Shown here: one piece after another, positions 54,569 through 64,000 of the stretch
Layout of the letters: each line of letters begins with the position of its first letter
Numbering within the stretch: position 1 is the stretch's first letter
From: Chloranthus sessilifolius
Taxonomy: Eukaryota > Streptophyta > Magnoliopsida > Chloranthales > Chloranthaceae
Length of the DNA stretch: 64,000 nucleotides
Direction of reading: 5' to 3'
Assembly: GCA_021018995.1 (NCBI GenBank)
Contig: CM037591.1
Coordinates: 9,306,001 to 9,370,000 of the forward strand
The notes under the pieces: generated by a model
Databases searched by the model: none
The model's input: the letters and a program-made list of their open reading frames with translations, nothing else
What the model was told of the DNA's origin: nothing
Position numbers and translations under genes: made by a program

Positions 54569-55675
54569 TTGATGACGTCCCCACTCCATTTCCAAGCATT
54601 AATGGGGGTGTTAAAAAATGCGCATGTGTCACTTCAAGTTAGCCCAGAAGAAGTCGGGCAGATAATTGGCCAAGTGATGGCTCCGAATGTCATTTCATTT
54701 TCTGACGTTAACTTGTCAGAGGAAGGAAGTAGCCACTCGAAGTCTTTGAATATAATAGTCGAGTCTGAAAATATGGCAATCCCCTTGGTTCTAATCGATA
54801 ACGGGTCCGCATTAAATATATGCCCATTAAGAACCGCCATAAAGATTAGAGTAGATCAATGCATGTTGTGGCCCACAAGAACCAATGCTAGAAGTTTTGA
54901 CAATACCAGGAGAGAAATAATGGGAGAAGTTGATCTTGAGCTGTTAATCAGGCCAATGACATTTTTCATATTATTTCAGGTAATGGACATTAAATCCTCA
55001 TTTAACCTGTTGTTGGGGCACCCATGGCTACACGAAGTCGAAGCCATACCATCCACATTATGCCAGAAACTCAAATTTTCATCTGGTCATAAGATCATCA
55101 CGATCATTGGTGAGGGGTATAGTGAGAAAGAGAAGGCCACCAACAGCGTAGAGAAACCCAATATGCTAGATATACTGCACACCACTGAGGATGTCGACCT
55201 CCACAGTTTCGAGTACGAAGTATCGACAATACTCTCGAAGCCCATTGAGGGCATCATTCTTAAAACAGGAGGCGGAATGGTAGCAACGATAGCTATGCTC
55301 CAAAAGTGGGGCTATCAGAAAGGAAGGAGTCTAGGGCCCAGATTACAAGGAAGGAAAGAGCCAGTTATCACCAAGGGGCAGAAGGTCCGATTCGGGCTAG
55401 GTTACAAGCCAACTGAAGAAGTAAGAGAGGCTAAGGAAAAAGCTCGTGCCACGATAGTTGCAAAAGCCAGGGGGATCCACATAAAAGAAAAACCCCGTCC
55501 TAGACCTCACATCAGGAATTCATTCATAAGTCTCGGGGTCATGAGGATTGACCGGAATGGGGAAACTCGATTAACCCCACACACGCCGACGACACCAGTT
55601 CACCCCACCAATCCGTACATCACCCTTCCCAGCCTGGAGATAGATTTGGCTGCGTTATCCCTCTTTGAGGAATGA
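54569..55675 (+). CDS. Element B protease and G-patch-like region, open for 368 codons
   Basis: An uninterrupted frame holding LIDNGSALNICPL (aspartic protease site, about residue 80), MDIKSSFNLLLGHPWLHEVE at the protease end, and AMLQKWGYQKGRSLGPRLQG with FGLGYKPTEE (G-patch-like, about residues 240-285). It corresponds to element A 1022-2340. It is part of the gag-pol polyprotein of a broken element, so it is not an independent gene. Confidence 0.75.
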   Translation: MMTSPLHFQALMGVLKNAHVSLQVSPEEVGQIIGQVMAPNVISFSDVNLSEEGSSHSKSLNIIVESENMAIPLVLIDNGSALNICPLRTAIKIRVDQCMLWPTRTNARSFDNTRREIMGEVDLELLIRPMTFFILFQVMDIKSSFNLLLGHPWLHEVEAIPSTLCQKLKFSSGHKIITIIGEGYSEKEKATNSVEKPNMLDILHTTEDVDLHSFEYEVSTILSKPIEGIILKTGGGMVATIAMLQKWGYQKGRSLGPRLQGRKEPVITKGQKVRFGLGYKPTEEVREAKEKARATIVAKARGIHIKEKPRPRPHIRNSFISLGVMRIDRNGETRLTPHTPTTPVHPTNPYITLPSLEIDLAALSLFEE

Positions 55676-56400
55676 TGACCAATACCTGAACAACCTCCCT
55701 CTGTGGTAAACCGCCATAAAATGGTGCTAACATTTGAGGACATCATCTCAGATAAAATGAGGGTCAACATGATGGAGGCTGACTCCAAAGAGCCATATCG
55801 GTCAGCACCCTCCATCCAAATAGGTAAAGGAGCGACCCCTCAGGTATGCAATTGGATATCTTTACCTCAAACCCTGGAAGCGGGGAGTGGCCTAGCATTT
55901 GGCACCCGTTTCCCAAAAAAAAATAACCTATAAAAAGTGAGATAAGCCCTTAGCAGGTAATACCTTGTATATATAGCAACCCACTTTGCCAAGGGTTCGT
56001 CTCCGAAGAAAATAAAAATCTCAAAAACATTAAAAAAATACAAAACCCAAAAAAATTATCTTTTAAGATTTAAGATAAAATCCCACAAAAGGATGCCTTA
56101 ATTGAAATACCCGTCCCATGTAAAATCGACCAATTTCCTATAGAAATACAAGACGAGGTAGAAGTTACGAGTCTGGACGAGGATAGTCCTTTGGAGGAGC
56201 TCCCCAATGAGCTCCTTGATCGGTTTATCGACTTTGAGCATGGCCCTACCCCCCATTGTCGAGGAAACTGAGGACATTAATCTAGAGACTGAGGAGGTTT
56301 CCCGAATTACCAAAATCGGAATGTCGCTATCTCCCGAAAAAAGAAAAAGCATGATCGACTTCCTTCGGTCATACCAAGACGTTTTTGTCTGATCGTACGA
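55676..56400 (+). other. Element B spacer between protease and RT
   Basis: A-rich spacer with CCTTGTATATATAG, colinear with element A 2341-2960. It is the position of the intron known from Ogre elements. Confidence 0.5.
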
Positions 56401-57600
56401 AGATATGCCTAGTCTGGACACCGATTTGGTCGAGCATGAGTTGCCTCTCTACCCTAATATGAAGCTGGTTAAGCAGAAGTTGAGACGTTTCCAACCTGAG
56501 TAGATGTTGAAAGTCAAAGACACAAGTAGTATGATGCAGGGTTTCTCATGGTATCTAAGTGCCCGCAGTGGCTAGCCAATATTATGCCTGTATCGAAGAA
56601 GGATGGAAAGGTCTGCATGTGTATCGATTTTCACAATTTGAACAGGGCGAGCCTGAAGGATAATTTTCCATTGTCACACATTGACATCTTGGTCGATAAT
56701 ACCGCTAAGCATGGGATACTTTCTTTTATGGACGGATCTCCAGATATAATCAGATAAAGATGGCAGAGGCAGACAGAGAGAACACTGCATTCATCACCCC
56801 TGGGGAACCTTTTGCTACAGAGTCATGCCATTTGGGCTAAAGAATGTCGGTGCAACGTACCAGAGAGCTATGATTGTGCTATTTCATGACATGATGGACC
56901 GAGAAATTGAAGTAGATGTCGATGATATGATAGCCAAGTCACCAGAGCGAAGCAATCACTTGGTAAACCTCCAGAAGCTATTTGAGAGGTTAAGAAAGTA
57001 TCGACTATGTCTGAATCCACAGAAGTGCATTTGGTGCTATATCCGGAAAACTATTAGGATTCATTATCAGCAGGAAAGGGATCGAGGTCAACCCAGTTAA
57101 AGTTAAAGCTATCACAAAAATACCACCACCATCTACTGAGAAAGAAGTTAGAGGATTCTTGGGCAGAATACAGTATATTAGTCGGTTTATTGTGCAACTA
57201 ACTCCAATCTGCACACCGATCTTCAAGCTACTAAGGAAGAACTTGCCCGTGGAGTGGAACGATGATTGTCAGGCAGCGTTTGATAAAATTAAAGGCTACC
57301 TCCTTAACCCACCTGTGTTGGTACCACCCGATCCAGGGAGACCACTCTTGATGTATCTCTCCACGATGGAAGTTTCGATGGGATGTGTCTTAGGTCAGCA
57401 TGACAAGACAGGAAGAAGAGAATAGACCATTTACTATCTGAGCAAGAAGTTTACTGATTATGAAATGCGCTATTTTTATCTAGAGAAAGCATGCTTGGCT
57501 CTTGTATGGGCTACTCAGAGGCTCCGCCATTACTTGTTATCTCAAGCCGTTCTACTTTTAACCCGAATGGACCCGTTAAAATACTTGTTCGAAAAGCTAA
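56400..57600 (+). pseudogene. Element B reverse transcriptase and first RNase H
   Basis: Blocks in order: NIMPVSKKDGKVCMCIDFHN, MPFGLKNVGATYQRAM, EVDVDDMIAKSPERSNHLV (catalytic region), FLGRIQYISRFIV, MYLSTMEVSMGCVLGQHD (RNase H start) and SKKFTDYE. Broken in several places. Confidence 0.8.
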
Positions 57601-57632
57601 CCCTCACTGGATGAACTGCACGATGGCAGCTT

Positions 57633-58031
57633 TTGTTATCCGAGTTCGACATCACGTACGTCACTCAAAAGCCAATTAATGAGCAGACACTAGCCGATCA
57701 TCTTGCCGACAATCCTTTGCCAGATTACGAACCTTTGAGAACTGAGTTCCTCGATGAGGACATCCTTTTCATGATGGAAAACGATACTGAAGAAGCAAAA
57801 GAGTCATGGGCAATGCACTTTGACGGGGCGGGTAATGCAGAAGGTCAGGAAGTTGGCACCATTCTGATTTCGCCGAAAGGATCCCATATACCTGTCTTTA
57901 TCAAGCTCAACTTCCCTTGCACTAACAACATGGTTGAATATAAAGCTAGTGCCGCTGGTCTGCAGGCGGCTCTCGATCTGAATATAACTCACCTTCGAGT
58001 GTTTGGCGATTCACAGTTAATTATATGTTAG
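57633..58031 (+). pseudogene. Element B second, archaeal-type RNase H
   Basis: WAMHFDGAGNAEGQEVGTIL, NNMVEYKASAAGLQAALDLN and LRVFGDSQLIIC are the D, E and D strands of an aRNH, preceded by the DITYVTQKPINEQTLADHLA end of the first RNase H. Confidence 0.8.
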
Positions 58032-58329
58032 ACGAATGGTGACTAGAAGGCGAAAGATAAGAAACTCATCTCTTACCATGAGCACCTCGAGGATATGATA
58101 GCTTGCTTTCAAGATGTGACATTCTCATATGTCCCCCCGAATAAGGAATCGCTTTGCCGATGCACTAGCAATTTTGGCGTCAATGATAGAAATCTCGTAC
58201 GGTGTTGAGATGAAGCCGACCACGATTGAGCAAAGGAATGAGCCGGCCTTCGGCCTCTAGATTGAGGAACCTACAAAGCCTAATGATGAGCCACCTTGGT
58301 TCTCAGATATTAAGAATTTCCTTGAGACA

Positions 58330-59545
58330 CTAACTTTCCCTGAGAGTACATCCAAGACAGATCGACGAACCATCCAACGTCTAGCAGCAGGCTATGTCAT
58401 TTGCAGGGAGAGCCTTTACAAGAGATCCTACAATAACATTTTACTCAGGTGTCTTACAGGAAGTGAAGCAACCAATATTATGAAGGAGATCCATGAAGGA
58501 GTATGTGGAGCTCATGTCAGCAGTCACATGCTTGCTAAGAAAATTCTACGGCAAAGATACTTTTGGACCACTATGGAATCAGATTATTACAAATATGTCC
58601 AAAAATGCTACAAGTGCTAGGAGCACTCTAGTCTGATACACGCTACTGCCATCGATCTACACTGTATGGCCACTCCTTGGCCATTTGCTACTTAGAGACT
58701 TGACTTCGTCAGAATGATTAATCTAAAAGTATCAAACGGACATCAGTTCATCCTCGTCGCCATTGAATACTTCACAAAGTGGGTAGAAGCAACATCATAT
58801 GCCAATATTACGGCCAGCCACGTCGAGAAGTTTCTCAAAAATAATATTGTGTGTCGATTTGGAGTACCCAAGGATATTATCATGAACAACAACACAAACT
58901 TTGCAAATAAGCGCATCCGAGCCTTCTGTGAGCAATACAAAATCAAGCACTATCGCTCGTCCGCCTATCGGCCTCAAACTAATGGAGCCGTGGATGCTGT
59001 GAACAAGACGGTCGTCCGCATCCTTGAGAAGATGGTCGTCACTTACCTATATTGGAGCGAAATGCTACTGTTTACTTTGTGAGCCTACAGAACATCGATC
59101 CGTACCGCTACAGGGGCAATACCATTCTCCCTTGTATATGGAACCGAGGTCGTCCTACCAGTTGAGGTTGAAGTACCCTCGCTCCGAATCCTTATGGAAT
59201 CAGGCTTACCCGAAGCAGAGAGAGAGATCCCGCTTCGAACAGTTGAACTTATTAGACGGGAAGAGACTCCTAGCCTTGTGTTACACTCAAGTTTACCAGG
59301 GGCGAATCGCACACGCTTATAATAAATGTGTCCGCGATCGAGATCTACAGGTAGGAGACACTGTATTGAAGAAAATCTTCCCATCCCTCAACGCTGATCA
59401 GAGATGGAAGTTCAAGCCGAATTGGGAAGGACCTTATGTCGTTCGAGAAGTGCTACCGAGATACGCCATCCACCTTGCCACCATAGACGGAGATCATCTT
59501 CCTGAGCCCATCAACACTGGATACGTTCGACGGTTCTATTCTTAG
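58330..59545 (+). pseudogene. Element B integrase
   Basis: HHCC part: GAHVSSHMLAKKI and CYKC near 58510-58620. DDE core: GHQFILVAIEYFTKWVEATS, RFGVPKDIIMNNNTNFANKR and the QTNGAVDAVNKTVVRILEKM block. C-terminal part KFKPNWEGPYVVREVLPRYA ends near INTGYVRRFYS. No chromodomain. Confidence 0.8.
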
Positions 59546-61110
59546 TCTATCGCGATAAGGTAAGTATTGGTGAAACAGATCCGTGACTGCTTAAAAACCA
59601 CCCAAAAGAGGCCATCATCCCAAACACAGTAACCAAGAAAGCATATCCCTAAATATGATGATATCCTTTACTATCCCATTTGAGCCTGGGCCTTTCTTTC
59701 AACAACCCTATTCTCCAAAAAAAAAATGTGTGTGTACAGATACAAAAAAGGGAAGTAAAGTTACTATCAAAATCTAAAAAAATTGAAAAAGAAAAACCTC
59801 AAAAAGAGATTGCCTGAAATGGAGCAAAAAGAATAAAAAATATAAAAGAATCACAGGGCATGTACAATATAAACCTCCAAGGAAGAAAGTATGTTGAGAA
59901 AATTAAAGCCGTATCAAGGAAACCCTTTTAACCTAGCATACCTTCAAATCCTAACCTAACCCATGGCCAAGCTACACCCTAAAGTAAGCCCTCTTTTAGG
60001 TTTATAAACAGTTATAATATCTGTTAAGTCAACATAAGCTGAGTTGTGAGACGACACCAGAACCCCATCTGGCCGGCTATGACGGAATCGACGTCTATGT
60101 CGTGGCTTTTGAAAAAAAAAAGAAGAATAAATAAAATAAAAATACAAGCTCAAAGCAAGATGGATGTGGTGACAACCCGAAAAGGCACTACGGGAAAAAA
60201 CAGCGAGTTTGTGTGGACTAGGTGAAAACTCAAAAGGGCGTTTGGGGTAAGAGAGCTAAATCCATGGACGTGGTGAAAACCCGAAAGGGCGCCACGAGTA
60301 AAAAAGGAGATATAAAAGAGAGAAAATAATAATAATAATAAAAGAAAGGGAAAGGTGTGAAATAATTGATTGATGTTTGAGGAACCCTTTTGTTACTCTC
60401 CTTGTCGCCCGTTTTTCCGACTAGGCCGCTCATGTTAGTTCAAATCGGGTCCCGATCGGAATTGCTTTTGTAAAATCGCTTTGTCAAACGTATGACTCAA
60501 GGTAAGGAGAAAGGTCTGACTCAATCCGAAGGTATTGACGTTCCAGTATTGGTAACGCCATTGAAACCCTCTCGGACTCAACTAGTTGAGGGAGGGTTCG
60601 ACCATGCTCAAAAGAGGACCCGAGGTTTCACCCAGTGATTAAGGCACCCCACCCAAAAAAATACACAAAACAAAAAGAATAAAAAGTCTATATAATAAAC
60701 TGTCCTTTTACAAAATGCACCGCTTACACCACATCCCAAAAAATAGCCGGTGTGATAACTAGATTTCTTTCTTTCCTCTTTTTACAGAGAGAAAAGAAAA
60801 AAAATATATAAAGAAAATATATATACCAAAAAATATGTGTATCTGTAAAGGGGTTTCTTACGCCCCTTTTTTCTGTGTATCTGATATGTGTAAAAAGTTA
60901 AGTGTGCAGGAAGGAATCAGCGGCCCAGCTCGCACTTCAAGGCACTAATCTCAGCACGAAAATCATATTCCCAGGTGCTCCGCTCGGTCAACCAACGACC
61001 ATGCAAGCTCTTATACCTCTTCCGAGAAGTATCAACGGCTCCAAGGGCAACGCCTAAGGATCTTTTCAAACAAAGGACCCATCCCTCTGCATTATCTGCT
61101 CTAACCTTTT
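59546..61110 (+). other. Element B 3' region, first part
   Basis: Donor-like GGTAAGTATTGG just after the integrase, A-rich tracts, and one three-motif repeat unit (about 60160-60305) with the GAAAACCCGAAAGGGCG motif. No gene on the plus strand. Confidence 0.6.
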
Positions 61111-61111
61111 C

Positions 61112-62513
61112 CTATGTTAAAAGCTCGTGCAGGGCCCTCTTCTCATCCACTAGCAGCTCAATGTGGACTCGGAGTGCCGTCTCTTTCTTCGGCCAGGGGC
61201 CTCCAGTGTCAATACTCTCTGCTAAATCTAGACAATCAGCAACAGGCTTCTCAGTCAATAGCCAGGCCTCATACTCAGGAGAGGACTGAACCAAATCTCC
61301 CTGCTCCATATCGCACATCAACGTTGACTGACGTGTCTCCCAAAGAGCGGCAATCCGATCTATGTCCCCAGAGGACCCTGTAGAAAAGATCAAGTCACAT
61401 AAAAGGGGTTTTGCCTCGCAAGGCACTTGTTGAGTGCAGCCGAACTGACGTAACACTCAAAATGGGAAGTAGAAGGTGTTGTCGGTCAATCCCAGAAGGG
61501 TAATGCCCTCGTGGTCTTTGGAACGAATTACAGGGAATGTCCGTTCTAGCCAAGGAAGTCTCCATATAAGATCCGTGCCAATCAACCAAAGCTTCAATTC
61601 TGACAAATCTCCCTGGGGAATCATATGGCACCTACCCAAAAAGCATCGGACCACCTCTCCTCGAGCAAGATAAAAGCGGGGCACTAGTCTCAAAATGGCA
61701 AGATGCTCTCCCAGCCAAACCTGAAGTAAAAGTGGGTAACCTCCAAGATTCCTGGTCTTCTCAAGGGATAACACATCAAGGCACCAAAAAAGTTCTGCGA
61801 GCACCAAATCCATCATAGATCGGCCCGCCTCCAACTCGGTCAAAATATCGCAAATTGCTAAAGAGAAGCTCTCTCTCCCGATAAAGAAAAGGATTTCTGA
61901 GATAAGGCCAAGAGAGAATGCTTTCACGTTGAAGATGTTTTGAGTCGGCAATTTTTGAAGACTTTCGTCACCAAAAAGTTATTTCAGAAATTTCATCGAA
62001 CACCTAGTGGGCCCCCCAATGAGACTTTTCTCATATTCGTTTTTCTTCAAGCCCAGGGTAAGGTGAACGACTTTGGGATAGCCCGGCTTCGGTACAATTC
62101 TGGCAAGGCCCCTGTGAAGCCTCAAACCAGACAAGTTGGACAATTCCTCAAGAGTAGGAGTTATCTTCCGATTCTCAAATCGGAACACATGGCCACTCAG
62201 GTTCCAAAAAGATGTGGAGGCATAAAGAAGGTCCTACCGTGGGGAAACCTCAAGAAAGGAAGGAAGGCGAGATATCCCAAGGCGCTCCAAGTCAGCGAGC
62301 TCACTCTCATTCAAGCTCCCAACCCAACTTGTTAGAAATTTGGGTCCCATGCCCAAGGAAGGGGATAAATTGGTTCCGGGCCCTCCACGTAAGGGAGGGT
62401 TGGAAAGCGGGTCCATAGACGTACGAAGATCTTTCAAGAAGATAAAAATCGATGTATGGTGATGGACCCGCCTTTGAAAAGCAAGAACAAAAAGAATCAG
62501 TCAAAAGGGCCAA
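61112..62513 (-). pseudogene. Antisense DUF7745-like extra ORF in element B
   Basis: Minus-strand coding remnant. MFRFENRKITPTLEELSNLS recalls the opening of DUF7745 (FTFG..DLVPTIEEY..LL). Next come ILFFIGRESFSLAICDILTE, VLAELFWCLDVLSLEKTR, GYPLLLQVWLGEHLAIL, and a C-terminal part with SPEYEAWLLTEKP and a helical VHIELLVDEKRALHELL end. Antisense extra ORFs between integrase and the 3' LTR are known in the Tat lineage, and their role is unknown. Element A has none here. It is part of a broken element. Confidence 0.55.
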
Positions 62514-62577
62514 GTCAAACAGAAAAAAAAAAGAGTTTTTGGACTGGCTCGGGTTCCCACTGCTCCCCAGGCTAAGG

Positions 62578-62745
62578 CTGGCGCAACTATTAGTTGCGCC
62601 AGTGCATTTTGTCCCAAACTTTAGTCTAGTGCAACTAATAGTTGCGCCAGTACAATTTTCCCAAACTTTAGTCTGGCGTAACTAATAGTAGCGCCAGTAC
62701 AATTTTTCCATAGGTTTAGCTTGGCGCAACTAATAGTTGCGCCAG
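62578..62745 (+). repeat. Four GCGCAACTAATAGTTGCGC near-palindromes inside element B
   Basis: Copies at about 62578, 62625, 62672 and 62719, with a regular 47 bp spacing and linkers such as TTTTCCCAAACTTTAG. They match the LTR cluster in spacing but lie outside the LTR. Confidence 0.9.
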
Positions 62746-63476
62746 ACTAAAGCTCCCTCCTCCTAAGCCATTTTGGGGCCTGATTGGGGGGAATTGTGTT
62801 TGTTTCCAGCCCTTTAAAAAATTGGTCAAAACTATTGATAGTCGTAAGCAACGTTCACAAATCTTTAAAATGCCACTAACAGTTTAGAAACTACTTTGTT
62901 TCTTTATGTGCAGGATAGATCCTACATCAAAGCATACAACCCCAAAGGTCGCTTTCTGAGAGCGCTTGGCAGACACATCCTGCAGAAAAATAGATACGGT
63001 GTAAGGAAACCATGGCATGCAATCAAGACAAAAGCACTAAAATATTTCCAAAATGAAAAATCATCCAAAAAGTGCTACATCATCCATCCCAAGCTGTCTA
63101 AAATTTCAAATCATTAATCCCAAGGGTACTATTGTTTAAAAAACAGAAACCTATTCCTTGTCCGCACTCTTTGATATCTTCCGACGACGAGCGGAGCACT
63201 GGTAAGTCCGCATATCCCCCACCCGGGACCAGACTTGAGAAATTTGGCTAAGCAAAGATCGCGACTCTTTGGCGTGTGCATGCTGTAAGTCATGGCCAAA
63301 AGCAAAGATCAGGAACAATCAGGGGACACACAAAAAGGGGGAAGAGTTGAAACCCACAGGGAGAGCTGAGCAGCAGAACACTCACCGTCTCCACATCCTT
63401 AAGCTCCGCAAGGTTATGATGATACGCCGCATACTCCATAACCGAGTCAAAATTCTATATTCAGAAAGATACAATG
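62746..63476. other. Element B 3' region, no clear gene
   Basis: Plus-strand open stretches at 62896-63117 and 63269-63571 are basic and show no domain. Nothing firm is seen. Confidence 0.4.
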
Positions 63477-63856
63477 TCAGCTATCAGAACAATCATAAAA
63501 ATATGTGCAAAAGGAGGCTGGAACAAGAAAGAGATGGGTCGTCAGAAGACTTACCCCGGGGATCACCTTAGGAGGAGGGACACAGGCCGCTTCAGCAGAG
63601 AGACGTGCCTGTCTATCCACAACGGCACACAGACCCGAGAGGAAACTGTCGTCAAGGCGTCGAAAGGTCCCGTAGACCACGGTGAGATCGCCCCCAGGGG
63701 CACCAGCCTGAGAAATACCCGACGGACCAATGCCGGAAGAACCCTCATCGGAAGGACTCGCACCAGAAGGGTCAACGCCAGAAAGACCTGCCCTTGAAGT
63801 ATCAGCTGTACCCACCGCCGTCCCGCCTTCATCATTAGAATCGTCCCTTGGAGCAA
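63477..63856 (-). CDS. Antisense Ser/Gly-rich open frame in element B
   Basis: Minus-strand frame with degenerate five-residue repeats (SGVDPSGASPSDEGSSGIGP) followed by YGTFRRLDDSFLSGLCAVVD. It is on the same strand as the DUF7745-like ORF and may be an upstream part of the same antisense unit. An overlapping frame on the same strand (63563 onward) is hydrophobic and probably a shadow. Confidence is low. Confidence 0.35.
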
Positions 63857-64000
63857 AATGTAAACAAAATAAAAATCAGCTCATAAAGAACAGAGGCCGA
63901 GATAAAACAAAAGGAGACTAATCTAAAGAGGAAAAGGTAATTACCTACCCATGCGGGCCGCCAAAAGCAAGGAAATTGACACTAGGTATAAATCGTGGTA

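Larger units (their letters stand above)
47906..64000 (+). mobile_element. Ogre/Tat-lineage Ty3/gypsy LTR element B (right end outside window)
   Basis: Fossil element of more than 16 kb in the window: 5' LTR, primer site, a 2 kb leader, Pro-rich tandem repeats, gag, protease with G-patch-like segment, RT-RNase H, a second RNase H, integrase, and a 3' region with antisense ORFs. It is closely related to element A in pol. It is inserted in the coiled coil of a DUF1985 gene. The coding part is broken in many places, about ten or more. The 3' LTR is not in view, so no age can be given. Confidence 0.85.

Noticed and set aside
1-64000. tRNA and rRNA genes
   Set aside because: No cloverleaf-like or conserved rRNA sequence was recognised by eye; a dedicated search was not possible.

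Overview
This window looks like repeat-dominated nuclear DNA of a flowering plant. I see no intact ordinary host gene, no rRNA or tRNA gene and no CRISPR array. Nearly every recognisable coding stretch belongs to a transposable element, and most carry many disruptions. Family calls come from protein motifs read by eye (protease DNGSA, Ty3-type reverse transcriptase, paired RNase H domains, integrase, MuDR/MULE transposase with a SWIM finger, DUF1985 and Ulp1-like passenger genes). No database search was possible, and the species cannot be named.

Layout. 1-10639: the 3' part of a large Ogre/Tat-lineage Ty3/gypsy element (element A), ending in a 1.59 kb LTR at 9051-10639. 10640-13230: sparse sequence with a degenerate CCHC plus GRF-like zinc-finger fragment and a degenerate repeat array. 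About 13230-35900: a decayed Mutator-like element on the minus strand, of the type that carries a DUF1985/Ulp1-like gene (Kaonashi-type MULE). Its passenger gene lies at 13238-17160. Its transposase runs from 35782 down to about 18560. An Athila-lineage Ty3/gypsy element of about 14.0 kb (20208-34225, two LTRs of about 1.4 kb) is inserted inside the transposase gene, and a 216 bp hAT-type MITE (13619-13834) sits in the passenger gene. 35900-42870: AT-rich DNA with a LINE 3' fragment split by a 345 bp hAT MITE with an exact 8 bp target duplication (39200-39544), a decayed hAT-like element, and a fragment of Ogre 3' sequence in reverse orientation. 42872-46023: a probable solo LTR of about 3.15 kb. 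46687-47905: a second DUF1985 gene, cut at its 3' end by a second Ogre/Tat element (element B, 47906 to beyond the window end), which carries an antisense DUF7745-like extra ORF.

The elements form a history of nested insertions: retroelements into MULE genes, and MITEs into a MULE gene and a LINE. The transposase, passenger gene and retroelement proteins are not expected to act together. The most unusual non-coding signals are (1) a family of 14-7/8-14 hairpins with the core TCGATTAATCGA in the Athila-like element, whose arms co-vary and which lie beside AT microsatellites; (2) a 19-mer near-palindrome, GCGCAACTAATAGTTGCGC, repeated in the Ogre LTRs and inside element B; and (3) arrays of the perfect palindrome CTGATATCAG in the non-coding parts of the MULE. 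I found no convincing new multi-gene system.
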